Part shown: positions 1 through 8,147 of the stretch, in pieces
Numbering within the stretch: position 1 is the first letter of the stretch
Layout of the letters: each line of letters begins with the position of its first letter
Source of the DNA: an uncultured Paracoccaceae bacterium
Lineage (GTDB): Bacteria > Pseudomonadota > Alphaproteobacteria > Rhodobacterales > Rhodobacteraceae
NCBI GenBank assembly: GCA_947497185.1
Contig: CANMFL010000008.1
Coordinates: 1-64,000, forward strand
Length of the DNA stretch: 64,000 nucleotides
Direction: 5' to 3'
The notes under the pieces: generated by a model
The model's input: only the letters and a program-made list of their open reading frames with translations
What the model was told of the DNA's origin: nothing
Database searches by the model: none
Position numbers and translations under genes: made by a program

Positions 1-41
1 TTGTCAGCGGCGTCTTTCGATGTGATTGCCTTCTTCGTCAT
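1..41 (-). CDS. 5' end of an unidentified gene (first 13 codons)
   Basis: On the minus strand an ATG at 41-39 opens MTKKAITSKDAAD and runs off the window. A good ribosome binding site (AGGAGA) lies about 6 bases upstream. The gene diverges from the LysR-type gene at 206, the usual arrangement for a LysR regulator and its target. Too little is visible to name a product. Confidence 0.45.
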   Translation of the reverse strand, partial: MTKKAITSKDAAD

Positions 42-205
42 CTCGATCTCCTAATCGATAAGATGAACCAGAAATCCGCCTTTGTTCAAATCCTTAAATC
101 TGTCCCGAGGGTGCTGACGTCAGACATAGTTAATGAAACGCGCCTATTGAGTGCAAACCAAGGTTTTACATGCTAAGGATTAAATTAACTGATCCTTGAG
201 GTGCT

Positions 206-754
206 ATGCGACTTCCACCAGTTAATGCTCTTCGTGCCTTTGAGGCAGCGGCCCGTCATGAGGGTTTTATTGCTGCATCCGAAGAGCTGAATGTGACGCG
301 AGGCGCTGTTAGCCGCCACGTCAAGAACCTCGAACAGCATTTAGGTGTCCCGCTGTTCATCCGGCAAGCCCAAGGCGTGCGGCTGACGAATGTAGGCAGA
401 CAACTGCAATCCGTTCTTGCAGAGGCTTTCCAAAATATCGCGTCAGAGGCCAAGCGTATAAAAACGGATGCAAATGATCTGCGCATCATCTGTCCTCCAG
501 CGACGTCGATACGTTGGCTGATCCCGAGACTTGAGTATTTCCGACAGAAGCATCCGCATTTTCGGGTGCGCCTGACGACCGATTTCCACGGAGACACTGG
601 ATATGACAGCATGGACTTCGATCTGGGGCTCTCTGTTGAACATTGGCCGAGCCGACCAAAATCTACCCAAATGATGGTGCTATTCCCCGTTCGCTTGATG
701 CCGTTTTCTTCATCCACATTCACTCGGACCATTCCGAAGGGCTTGCCGATCTGA
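206..754 (+). pseudogene. LysR-family regulator, 3' end replaced by a fusion junction
   Basis: The product has a typical GcvA-like N-terminal winged HTH (residues about 5-64; ARHEGFIAASEELNVTRGAV region) and the first lobe of the LysR effector domain. A GAGG motif precedes the ATG. The family is normally about 295-300 residues, but here LysR-like sequence stops near residue 166 (VLFPVRLMP, nt about 700). The last 16 codons are an out-of-frame reading of the following metallo-hydrolase gene. A deletion has therefore joined two unrelated genes. The HTH could still be made as a 182-residue protein without a complete effector domain, but a functional regulator is unlikely. Confidence 0.85.
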
Positions 755-1488
755 TGCAAGTCCGCTGGCATTTCAATTTGGATGGTCCAAAAGTCGATCT
801 GGTTTGTCACGAAGACGCTACCTCTGACGACGGTCACACGATGAGTTGCGATAAATTCGCGGCACACATCGGCGATGCTCTCATCGAATCCGGCGAAATG
901 GCGCAACGCCTTGCCGAAAATCCCAGCCGCCTCGCGGGTGGCCCGTCAGATTTGCTGGATGTTATGACCTTTGGCGCATCCAAAGATCCGCAAACCGTCT
1001 GGCAGGAAGGCGACGTGACCGTCTCGGCGATCTCAAGCCGCCATATCGCAGGTCACGCGTCCTTTAGGGTCGATACGCCCGCTGGCAGCGTGGTCATCGG
1101 CGGCGACGCGGGCAACGACAGCCCCGCCCCGCCGCGCGATTCGTCCACGTCGGCACAGGTCGAACTGCTGTCAAAAGACGCGGATGTGCTAGTGCATTCT
1201 GTCATCCACCCTGTGATGGGACCTGACGGTGACACGGGCTTTCCGCCGCCGATCTACTACCGCCAGTCTACGGCGACTGATCTGGGGGCGCTCGCGGTGC
1301 GGGCTGGCGTGGATAACCTGATGTATACACACATGATTCCACCACTGGGCGCACCACGTCAGGGGCCATATCCACTGCCCGCACCATTAACCGAAGCTGA
1401 TTACGAGACTGCAGCGCGTGACGGTGGCTTTGAAGGGGATGTCGTCGTTGGCACCGATCTGGCAACGCTGCGTCTGGTCGCTGATTAA
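643..1488 (+). pseudogene. Metallo-beta-lactamase-fold hydrolase lacking its N-terminus
   Basis: From nt about 694 the frame encodes an MBL-fold protein: the metal motif HIHSDH (residues 25-30), a later His in SRHIAGHASF, an Asp in GGDAGND, and a C-terminal THMIPPLGAPRQGP segment typical of RNase Z/arylsulfatase-like MBL hydrolases. The first strand and signal region that precede the HxHxDH motif in this family are missing. The only in-frame start is a TTG at 643 inside the LysR gene, without a clear ribosome binding site. The roughly 265 family-like residues are intact, so the gene is 5'-truncated rather than degraded. This suggests a recent deletion. The substrate cannot be predicted. Confidence 0.8.
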
Positions 1489-1520
1489 AGCGACGCGCAA
1501 CTGTCTGTTGAAAACGCCGA

Positions 1521-1549
1521 AGGGGCTGCTCTCACTAGCGGCCCCTTTT
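1521..1549 (+). terminator. Rho-independent terminator after the MBL gene
   Basis: A GGGGC-GCT / AGC-GCCCC stem with one internal mismatch and a six-base loop is followed by TTTT, 33 bases after the MBL stop codon. Confidence 0.65.
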
Positions 1550-1721
1550 CGCGTCCCGCAATCGCTCATGCCGCCACAAAAACACCCACGCAGAACGCCA
1601 CGATAAAACATGAAGCACATCACCGATAACCTATGTTCAGCCCTGCAATAATCCGCGATAAGGGCGAGAACGAAACGCCAACATCCACGCAATCTTCGCC
1701 ACGCACGCAAAGGTATTTCCT

Positions 1722-2003
1722 ATGAAAAATGCAGACCAAGACACGGTAAAGGTACATTACATTTGCCAAACTTACGTGGAGAAACCGTCAAAACGCGGCG
1801 GACAACCGGACCTGAAAATTGACAAAACCTTCACATACTCCACAGCATCCGAAGCGCAGAACAGAGCCGAACGCGAAGCACAGCACGAAAACTGCGCGGG
1901 CGCTGACGCCTACATCATCACCGAAGACCTGAACAGCGGCGAGCTAGAACCACCAAATTTCCTCGTGCGGCTAGGCAACGTGCCGGAATTTGATGATTTT
2001 TAG
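1722..2003 (+). CDS. Small hypothetical protein (93 aa)
   Basis: A hydrophilic 93-residue protein with no signal peptide or membrane segment. It starts at ATG with AAGG eight bases upstream. The residues around 30-60 look helical (SEAQNRAEREAQ) and the C-terminus is acidic (PEFDDF). I do not recognise the family. It stands alone between a terminator and a transposase relic, so its neighbours give no clue to function. The codon pattern and ribosome binding site suggest it is a real gene. Confidence 0.55.
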   Translation: MKNADQDTVKVHYICQTYVEKPSKRGGQPDLKIDKTFTYSTASEAQNRAEREAQHENCAGADAYIITEDLNSGELEPPNFLVRLGNVPEFDDF

Positions 2004-2103
2004 ATGGTTGCGGGCAGATCTTCGCAATAGGCACAAAAGCCAACAGGCGCTTCTTTGTAAGACAAGGGGATAAAGCTCTCATGCAGTGCGCTAGAAGATC
2101 ATC

Positions 2104-2235
2104 CGCACATCCAAGGCAAGATTGAGCGATAGCATCGCCCTCTGAAGAACCGCATTCTGCTGGAAAACGTCACCCCAGCTGACATCTATTTCGGACGTGA
2201 ACTGAACCATTCAACAGCAACACGAAAGGATCAAA
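2104..2235 (+). pseudogene. IS3-family transposase (orfB) C-terminal scrap
   Basis: Reading from 2106 gives HIQGKIER, then a stop in place of the usual Trp, then HRPLKNRILLEN joined directly to VTPADIYFGRE. In IS3-type DDE transposases these two blocks are normally separated by a few dozen residues. The scrap therefore carries both an internal deletion and a nonsense mutation. No terminal inverted repeats are seen. The rest of the 2004-2311 gap shows nothing else recognisable. Confidence 0.75.
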
Positions 2236-2311
2236 CCGGAGCGGGCAAACTTTGCATGTCGTTATTTTGTAAGTAACTCAGGTTGCGTTCGACCAAGTAT
2301 CTATCCGCAGT

Positions 2312-3508
2312 CTAGCTTGCTGGATTAGGCATCCGGAACGTGAATACGGTTTCGTCTTCATTCGAGGTTACCGTCAACGTCCCTCCATGCCCCTTCGCGA
2401 TTTCCATCGCGATAAACAGCCCAAGCCCGAGCCCCTCTCGGCTGGGACGGTTGCTTGTGCGTTCGAATGGCATGAATATAGTCGGAAGTAGGTCTTCGGG
2501 TATGCGGTCACCGCTGTTGGCGACCGTAAGGACGAAGTCACCATCGACAAGTCGGGCTGCAACCTCAATCGGTTTCCCTGACGCACCGTGGGTGACTGCA
2601 TTTCCCAACAGGTTGGAGTACAGTTGCGAGATGCGTGCGACATCGCAGTACACCGGAGCTGACAGCTCGATGGTCGTCTTGATCCCTTGGTCTGGCGTCA
2701 CAGTCTGAAGTTCGGCGGACACTTGCGACAAGGCTGCGCCCAAATCCTCGGCCTGACTTCGCTCAATGACGATCCCGCCACCGTTGCGCTTGCGTGCTTG
2801 ATCAAGCAGGTTTTCGATCAAAAGCGCCATGCGGTTGACTGAGGCGCGCATGAAACCAACAAGCTCAATCGTCGCGGCGTCTATATCCCGGCGCTCTATC
2901 ATCCGCAGTCCAGAGCTTAGCGCACTGACGGGGTTGCGCAGATCATGTGCCAGAATGGCAATAAATTGTTCCTGAACCTCGGCAAGGCCGCGTTCAAGCG
3001 ATAATTCTTCCTCGCTCTCAGCGAGAGCTTCAGCGGCATCCAAGACTTCACCGATCATCTGGGAAAACAGGCGGAACATGCCCAAGACCCGCTCATCCGA
3101 AAGCTTGTGAGGTTCGGGGTCAATAGCGCAAAGCGTGCCAAAGAACGATCCATCCGCGCGTCGTATTGGAACCGAGATATAGCCGCGGAACCCGTAGCGG
3201 GCGGGGCAATGATGATTAACGTAGACCGGATCGCTGGCCACATCGTCGATCACGATTTCCTGGTCAAATTGCCTGACCTCGTGGCAAAGCGTGCTTTCGA
3301 TATCAAGCTCATCGCCCGGCGTTAATCCAAAAGAGATGGTGTCGACAGCCCTGCACGTCACCCAACGCGCTTCGGTCACACGTGCCACGGCCGCAAACCC
3401 CATGCCAGTCGCAAGCACAATAGTTTCGAGCAGTGTCGGGATGACTGTGCTGCGCCCGATCGCGTCGATATCCTCCTGAAAATCGTGGCGTTTAAAAGAA
3501 GTATTCAT
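2312..3508 (-). CDS. Soluble GAF-domain sensor histidine kinase
   Basis: The 398-residue protein has no membrane segment. A GAF domain fills residues about 20-160 and contains FGTLCAID, as in GAF kinases that read small-molecule or light cues. A HisKA dimerisation helix follows, with phospho-accepting His188 in FIAILAHDLRNPV. The HATPase_c domain (about 285-395) has an N box (YSNLLGNAVTHG, Asn303) and a G box (GLGLGLFIA). The H box is of HisKA type, not the HWE/HisKA_2 type that feeds the EcfG stress response. No response regulator is adjacent, so it is an orphan kinase, and its signal is unknown. Confidence 0.93.
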   Translation of the reverse strand: MNTSFKRHDFQEDIDAIGRSTVIPTLLETIVLATGMGFAAVARVTEARWVTCRAVDTISFGLTPGDELDIESTLCHEVRQFDQEIVIDDVASDPVYVNHHCPARYGFRGYISVPIRRADGSFFGTLCAIDPEPHKLSDERVLGMFRLFSQMIGEVLDAAEALAESEEELSLERGLAEVQEQFIAILAHDLRNPVSALSSGLRMIERRDIDAATIELVGFMRASVNRMALLIENLLDQARKRNGGGIVIERSQAEDLGAALSQVSAELQTVTPDQGIKTTIELSAPVYCDVARISQLYSNLLGNAVTHGASGKPIEVAARLVDGDFVLTVANSGDRIPEDLLPTIFMPFERTSNRPSREGLGLGLFIAMEIAKGHGGTLTVTSNEDETVFTFRMPNPAS

Positions 3509-3625
3509 TCAATGGTGTCTCGTACGTCAGAAATTTAAGGGTCTTTTCCTAAAACTACGTCATATTCCCGTGGATGTCATTCTCGTTAAAGTATCAGGCA
3601 AAGCAAGAGAATGATCTCGCGGTCT

Positions 3626-3823
3626 TTAGCGGACAGGATGCTTCAGCATAAATGATAAGTGTTCGTTCGTTTCAAAATCTATTTGCCAGTTTCCAGCAAC
3701 ACACCAAAGCGTTTGATCGACGCACTCAAGTCGCTGCTTAACACTAGAAATTGCGATAGAGCCATCCGATTGGGATTCTCCCAAGCGATAATGTACCAGG
3801 TGGGGCGTGCCTCCTAGGCCCAC
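3626..3823 (-). CDS. Possible small protein (65 aa), doubtful
   Basis: The frame opens with GTG at 3823 and is preceded in the same frame by further open codons, so it may be the 3' part of a longer decayed gene. The sequence (SDGSIAISSVKQRLECVDQTL) has a plausible protein composition. There is no clear ribosome binding site and no family is recognised. It lies between the histidine kinase and a DUF883-like gene. It could equally be non-coding. Confidence 0.25.
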   Translation of the reverse strand: MGLGGTPHLVHYRLGESQSDGSIAISSVKQRLECVDQTLWCVAGNWQIDFETNEHLSFMLKHPVR

Positions 3824-3952
3824 CCCAAGCCGACCGCTACACTGGCGCGTTTCAAAATTGCGCTTTCTTCAGCGGGCGAGGTCAACTTTGTTGCGCACGA
3901 GAGAACCTATGTGCAGCGGTATCTATGCTAATTCTGCACCAGAGGCTTACCT

Positions 3953-4414
3953 CTAAGCCTCGCCTCGTGGTCCGTTTATCCTACTCATGACCATCGGTTT
4001 TTCATCCCCCACGTCGGGCGCCCCAGCATAACCTCGGGCATGTTTATAGCCGTGGCCGTTACAAGATGCTTTTGCGATCCGTGTCGCGGCGAAACCAAGC
4101 AATGCCGCACCACCCACGACAGTCATCGGATTGCGAAGTGCGAAATCTGTAACCGCGCCAACCATTTCGCTAAAATCCTTGTCGCGCACCGCATCGGATG
4201 CATCAGCCAAAGTGTCGGCGATTTGACCAAACGTCCGCTCCTGCGGCGATCCACTGCGCATTTCATCGGCAGCGGTGCGGAATGCGGATGCAACGTCTTT
4301 AAGCTCATGACCAGCCGCACTTTTGGCTTGGTCAGCATAATCGACCGCCTCGGCTGCGGTGGTTTCAGCTGCGCTATGATTTGCGTCCGAGCCAGTGTTG
4401 TTACTTGCTGTCAT
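3953..4414 (-). CDS. DUF883/ElaB-like membrane-anchored stress protein
   Basis: The 153-residue protein has a low-complexity Ala/Thr-rich start, a central amphipathic helical part (residues about 30-90) and one hydrophobic stretch, FALRNPMTVVGGAALLGFAA (about 92-111), preceded by RNP. That layout is the hallmark of ElaB/YqjD/DUF883-type proteins, which sit in the inner membrane by a C-terminal anchor and in E. coli are stationary-phase ribosome-associated proteins. A polar tail of about 35 residues after the anchor is longer than usual. An EcfG-type element lies about 100 bases upstream, so induction in the general stress response is likely. Confidence 0.75.
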   Translation of the reverse strand: MTASNNTGSDANHSAAETTAAEAVDYADQAKSAAGHELKDVASAFRTAADEMRSGSPQERTFGQIADTLADASDAVRDKDFSEMVGAVTDFALRNPMTVVGGAALLGFAATRIAKASCNGHGYKHARGYAGAPDVGDEKPMVMSRINGPRGEA

Positions 4415-4511
4415 AATAAACCCGTTGAGTTAATCGTTCAGATCAAAGACCGCGATGAGGGCGGTGAAACATTTATTCCAAATCGTTTGACCGCTGCGTC
4501 GTTGCCAATTC

Positions 4512-4536
4512 AACGCACGCCAAAGCGGTTGGTTCC
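4512..4536 (-). promoter_or_regulatory. EcfG-type stress promoter for the DUF883-like gene
   Basis: On the minus strand GGAAC (4536-4532) is followed after exactly 16 bases by CGTT (4515-4512). This matches the alphaproteobacterial EcfG consensus GGAAC-N16/17-CGTT at every position. It would give a leader of roughly 90 bases. Confidence 0.75.
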
Positions 4537-4714
4537 GCCATCGATTTTTGACGTCTGAAATTGCGAAACCTTGAATCGCATACGCAACTATTCAAAAATG
4601 GTTTGTGCATCGCTTTGGTTTTGGCGGATTGCTGGTGTTCCCAAGATTTACTGCAAAATTGCGAATTGCACCCCAACCACTCAGCGGAAGTAGGCTCACA
4701 CCGATCTTACTGGC

Positions 4715-4740
4715 GGAACGGATTTCGTAATTGAGAGTTT
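4715..4740 (+). promoter_or_regulatory. EcfG-type stress promoter for the DUF892 gene
   Basis: GGAAC (4715-4719), 17 bases, then GTTT (4737-4740), followed by the DUF892 start codon 35 bases further on. Taken with the element at 4512-4536, the gap between the two divergent genes (4415-4774) holds two back-to-back stress promoters and no other gene. Confidence 0.65.
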
Positions 4741-4774
4741 GATTTTCAGAACTTTACAACTGGAGGATTCCGAA

Positions 4775-5239
4775 ATGAAAACCATGGCAGACGCGTTCCA
4801 CCACACACTCAAAGACATCTATTATGCGGAAAACGCATTAACTAAGGCGATGCCTAAGATGATCGACGCCGTTGATGACGATGACATCAAGTCAGCGTTC
4901 GAGGATCACCTGAAAGAAACGAAAGAGCACGTCAAACTGCTTAAAAAAGTATTCGCGACAATCGACCAGCCAGCCGAGGGCGAAAAATGCGACGCCATCG
5001 AAGGCCTGATTAAGGAAACCGAAGGCATTATCAAAGAGGCCAGCGGTAAAGCCTTGGGCATGTGTCTGATCGGGGCTGCGCAGGCCGTGGAGCATTACGA
5101 AATTGCGCGTTACGGGACTCTACGCCAGTGGGCGAAAGAGCTGAAAAATGACGAAGCTCACGATTTGCTTTCGCAAATTCTTGATATGGAAAAAGCAGCG
5201 AATGCTAAACTGACAGGAATTGCAGTCGCCGCAGCGTAA
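4775..5239 (+). CDS. DUF892 ferritin-like protein (YciE/YciF type)
   Basis: The ATG at 4775 is chosen over the in-frame start at 4739 because GGAG lies 9 bases upstream and the earlier start falls inside the promoter. The 154-residue protein matches the DUF892 four-helix ferritin-like family: MADAFHHTLKDIYYAENAL at the start, the EDHLKETKEHVKLL helix, and HYEIARYGTLRQWA with the conserved Glu and His residues that form the di-iron-like site. Relatives are induced by osmotic, starvation and general stress, and the precise reaction is not established. It is monocistronic, with its own stress promoter and terminator. Confidence 0.9.
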   Translation: MKTMADAFHHTLKDIYYAENALTKAMPKMIDAVDDDDIKSAFEDHLKETKEHVKLLKKVFATIDQPAEGEKCDAIEGLIKETEGIIKEASGKALGMCLIGAAQAVEHYEIARYGTLRQWAKELKNDEAHDLLSQILDMEKAANAKLTGIAVAAA

Positions 5240-5272
5240 AGCGGCCAGAAATCTTTATTTTCTGTTACGAAG

Positions 5273-5301
5273 GGTTGGGCAGGCAATTCGCCTGTCCAAC
5301 C
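5273..5301 (+). terminator. Terminator hairpin after the DUF892 gene
   Basis: A 12-base-pair stem (GGTTGGGCAGGC / GCCTGTCCAACC, one G-T pair) with a 5-base loop is followed by TTT, 34 bases after the stop codon. Confidence 0.7.
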
Positions 5302-5404
5302 TTTGATGCTTGAAACAAGGTGCTACCAACGCCTGTTCGGCAACCCGCGCGTATCAATATGCCGACCGACATTGCTACAACGGTCATGATAGATTTGAGG
5401 TCAC

Positions 5405-6544
5405 ATGTACGATCCGTTCAAAAAAGCGCGTGCGCGGTCGCGGCAGAAAATCCGTAGGGCTGCAGTGTCTGCATTAACAAACGCATGGGGGGCAACCTTC
5501 ACACCCGCCAAACCTACGAAGCCAAAGCCCAAAAAGTCAGCCGTGAAGGCGACAAAGCCACGTGCGGCGGGCTCAGCCAAGGCAAAAGGCACGTCGCAGG
5601 TTAAACCAAAGCCCAACTCAAAGCTTCCAGCGACGTCGCAATCACGCGCCGTTGTCCCACGCGGGGCATCGTTTGAAACTGGGACGTACCAATGCGACTT
5701 TGGCGCGCGCTCATACATGCTTTATGTACCAAAGGCTGCTGCGACTGTGACCGAACCGATGCCTCTTGTCGTGATGTTGCACGGCTGTGGGCAATCATCG
5801 CGCGACTTCGCCCGTGGCACGGGCATGAATACACTGGCGGAAGAATTCGGATTTATCGTGCTCTACCCCGAGCAAGCTCGTGAAGCGCACAATCATCTTT
5901 GCTGGAATTGGTATCGCGCTGCCGACCAGCAACGCGGCGGCGGAGAGCCTGCACTGTTAGCGAACCTGACACGACATATCATTGACGAGCAGAAAATTGA
6001 TCCCGCTAAGGTGTATGTGTCCGGATTGTCGGCAGGTGGGTCTGCGGCGTTGACACTCGCAGTTGAGTATCCAGACATATTTGCAGCCGTCGGTGTCCAC
6101 TCGGGCTTAGGCTTCGGTGCTGCTCTCGATGCAAAATCAGCCCCCAGAGCAATGCAATTCGGCGCCACGGGGCGTCGCCACACCGCCCAAATGCCGACGA
6201 TTGTTTTCCACGGGGATGCGGACAAGGTTGTTAATCCCCGCAACGGTCGATTTATCGCGATGCGGGCTGTAGAGCCTTACAGCAATCTCGAAAAAACGGA
6301 AAAGTCAGGACAGGTTGTTGGTGGGCGCGAATTTGTGCGCACGGTTCACCGCGTGGGGCGATCTCGCCCATATGTCGAAAAATGGGTCGTAGTTAAATCG
6401 GGCCACGCATGGTCCGGTGGCCATGCCGCAGGAAGTTATACCGACCCCAAAGGCCCCGACGCATCGCGAGAAATGGTGCGTTTTTTCTTGAAACATCGCA
6501 CGACTAAGAAACGCAGGGCCGACTTTGGCGATCCTGTACGGTGA
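5405..6544 (+). CDS. PHB depolymerase-type alpha/beta-hydrolase esterase
   Basis: The 379-residue protein belongs to the PHB depolymerase/LpqC esterase family. The lipase box GLSAG (207-211) gives Ser209 as nucleophile, the oxyanion loop is LHGCGQ (125-130), and the NHLCWNWY block is typical of the family. An Asp lies in FHGDADKVVNPRNG (about residue 271) and a His in VKSGHAWSGG (about 340), completing the triad. The N-terminus (1-80) is Lys/Ala/Pro-rich and disordered with no secretion signal, as in intracellular phasin-anchored or granule-associated forms. The natural substrate could be short-chain PHA or another ester such as a feruloyl ester. Confidence 0.85.
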   Translation: MYDPFKKARARSRQKIRRAAVSALTNAWGATFTPAKPTKPKPKKSAVKATKPRAAGSAKAKGTSQVKPKPNSKLPATSQSRAVVPRGASFETGTYQCDFGARSYMLYVPKAAATVTEPMPLVVMLHGCGQSSRDFARGTGMNTLAEEFGFIVLYPEQAREAHNHLCWNWYRAADQQRGGGEPALLANLTRHIIDEQKIDPAKVYVSGLSAGGSAALTLAVEYPDIFAAVGVHSGLGFGAALDAKSAPRAMQFGATGRRHTAQMPTIVFHGDADKVVNPRNGRFIAMRAVEPYSNLEKTEKSGQVVGGREFVRTVHRVGRSRPYVEKWVVVKSGHAWSGGHAAGSYTDPKGPDASREMVRFFLKHRTTKKRRADFGDPVR

Positions 6545-6642
6545 CTATTTCTCCACTGGCTAAATTGATAGGTTTTATCCGTTTGATAGGGGGCGCTTCG
6601 TCGAACACAACTGATCATTTACTCACCTTAAATCACAGGTAT

Positions 6643-6667
6643 GGAACGTTTCCTTTAACTGTGCGTT
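6643..6667 (+). promoter_or_regulatory. EcfG-type stress promoter for the DUF421 gene
   Basis: GGAAC (6643-6647), exactly 16 bases, then CGTT (6664-6667) is a full match to the EcfG consensus. It lies 114 bases before the next start codon. Nothing else is seen in the gap 6545-6781. Confidence 0.75.
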
Positions 6668-6781
6668 ACGAAAAGAGACCTACTGCGGCGCGTTTCATCG
6701 GATAATGCAGCTAAAAAGCATTCAAGCGTCGCAGTTCAACACGCCCGCTATCGAACCTCTTAAACAGTCTGGAGGCCGTTC

Positions 6782-7297
6782 ATGTTTTTCGACAACGCCG
6801 TAATCGACGCCATTGCAAAAGGCTCGTTCCTGAGCAGCATCGGGCTGTTTTGGGTTGTTCTGCTCGTGCGGTTTGTCGGACTGCGATCTTTTTCAAAAAT
6901 GACGAATTTCGATTTTGTGGTGACCGTTGCCACCGGGTCTTTGCTCGCTGGTGCTTCACAATCTGAATCATGGGCTGGATTAGTGCAAACCTTGGCCGCG
7001 ATGGTGACGCTCTTTGCTGTGCAATACTACGTGTCGGTTATTCGCAGGCGACAGAAATGGTTCGATGAGCTTGTACAGAACACACCCGTTCTTTTGATGA
7101 AGGACGGTAAAATTTTATATGATGCGCTACGTGCAACCCGCGTCGCCGAAGAAGACCTCATTGCCAAGCTGCGTGAAGCAAATGCTCTCGATCTATCAAA
7201 GGTCCGTGCCGCAGTCCTTGAAACAACCGGAGATGTGTCCATTCTGCATGGCGACGAGGTTGATGCGGACCTCTTTAAGGGCGTTAAATTGTCGTAG
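6782..7297 (+). CDS. DUF421 (YetF-like) membrane protein
   Basis: The 171-residue protein has three hydrophobic segments in its first 90 residues (about 14-32, 42-58 and 65-83). The first ends in VGLRSFSKMTNFDFVVTVATGSLLA, the DUF421 signature. A soluble C-terminal half follows (NTPVLLMKDGKILYDALRATRVAEEDLIAKLRE), the YetF-type alpha/beta domain. Bacillus relatives act in spores and in membrane-associated stress, but the biochemical role is unknown. GGAGG precedes the ATG closely. The perfect EcfG element upstream places it with the neighbouring stress genes. Confidence 0.88.
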   Translation: MFFDNAVIDAIAKGSFLSSIGLFWVVLLVRFVGLRSFSKMTNFDFVVTVATGSLLAGASQSESWAGLVQTLAAMVTLFAVQYYVSVIRRRQKWFDELVQNTPVLLMKDGKILYDALRATRVAEEDLIAKLREANALDLSKVRAAVLETTGDVSILHGDEVDADLFKGVKLS

Positions 7298-7399
7298 CTG
7301 CTATTTTTAGGGGCATTTCGAAGGAGCTGATGCTCGTGCAGCCGTCGGCGGCGCATCCCTGTCGCTGCCAACAGCAGCAAAATAGGCTTAGAGGGATTT

Positions 7400-8107
7400 C
7401 TACTCGTTCGCAGCAGGCAAACCCGCACAGGCATTGCGCGCGACATACTCACGCAGCAATGCGACGCGCCGGGGCCTAAAACAATCTCCGCTGAGGCACG
7501 CAGTTTCAATTCCAGACGCATGAAAGACACGCCAGTCCTGACGCAAGCAACACCAAACCAACACCATCAGTGTGCGGTCCGAATAACTGATGCCAAGCGG
7601 CCAGATCTTGCGGTCAGTGACTTGACCCTTAAGGTCGCGATACCGCACATTCAGCGCCAGTTCTTCCCAACAAGCGCGACGCAACAGCGCAATGTCCACT
7701 GAGAATTCCAGCCGCGCTGGCGGCGAACGGAAGCTGCGTAAGACGGTGTGCATGGCTTGACGAGATTGCCCGTCAGCAAGTGTGGCGATGATCCGCGCGA
7801 GGGCGGATCGACCTGCGGCCTCCAGCGCTGTGTCACCAGTTTGCGACAAGTCGCTGACGGCAAGGACAAGCGCTTCGATCTCCAGCTGCGAAAAGCTTTG
7901 CGGTGGCAATGCGGGATCTTCGGTCAACCGGTATCCGACCCCAGCCTCGCCATCAATCAACGCGCCACCAGCGCGTAATGTAGCGATGTCACGATAGAGT
8001 TGACGCCGCGACACACCCGTTTCTTCCGCCAGTCGCGCGGCGGTGACGGGTGCCGGCAGACGGCGCAGCGCATCCATCAGGCGCATAAGACGATCAGTTC
8101 TAGCCAT
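7400..8107 (-). CDS. YafY-type HTH/WYL transcriptional regulator
   Basis: The 235-residue protein has an N-terminal HTH_11 domain (residues about 5-58; VTAARLAEETGVSRRQLYRDIATLRAGG) and a C-terminal WYL-type domain (about 135-225; LNVRYRDLKGQVTDRKIWPLGI). The size is normal for short YafY-like regulators. It diverges from a glutathione S-transferase gene with only 40 bases between start codons. A perfect inverted repeat covers the regulator's own start. The likely role is autoregulation and control of the GST in response to an unknown electrophile or metabolite. Confidence 0.88.
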   Translation of the reverse strand: MARTDRLMRLMDALRRLPAPVTAARLAEETGVSRRQLYRDIATLRAGGALIDGEAGVGYRLTEDPALPPQSFSQLEIEALVLAVSDLSQTGDTALEAAGRSALARIIATLADGQSRQAMHTVLRSFRSPPARLEFSVDIALLRRACWEELALNVRYRDLKGQVTDRKIWPLGISYSDRTLMVLVWCCLRQDWRVFHASGIETACLSGDCFRPRRVALLREYVARNACAGLPAANE

Positions 8108-8127
8108 GCTGACGCAATCTGTCAGCA
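8107..8127. promoter_or_regulatory. Predicted operator in the WYL/GST divergent promoter
   Basis: TGCTGAC, 7 bases, GTCAGCA is a perfect 7-base inverted repeat. It begins at the first base of the regulator's start codon and lies 21 bases before the GST start. The position suggests a site for the WYL regulator that would act on both genes. Binding is inferred from position and symmetry only. Confidence 0.55.
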
Positions 8128-8147
8128 GGTGTCGGATAGATCAAGGC

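Noticed and set aside
256..906. 216-codon frame on the minus strand
   Set aside because: It runs antisense through the LysR and MBL sequences, which carry recognisable motifs on the other strand.
4040..4558. 172-codon frame on the plus strand
   Set aside because: It is antisense to the DUF883-like gene and crosses the EcfG-type promoter; there is no ribosome binding site.
5320..5404. Possible EcfG element before the PHB-depolymerase-type gene
   Set aside because: Only GGCAAC is present, without a CGTT at 16 or 17 bases, so the gene is not placed in the stress regulon.
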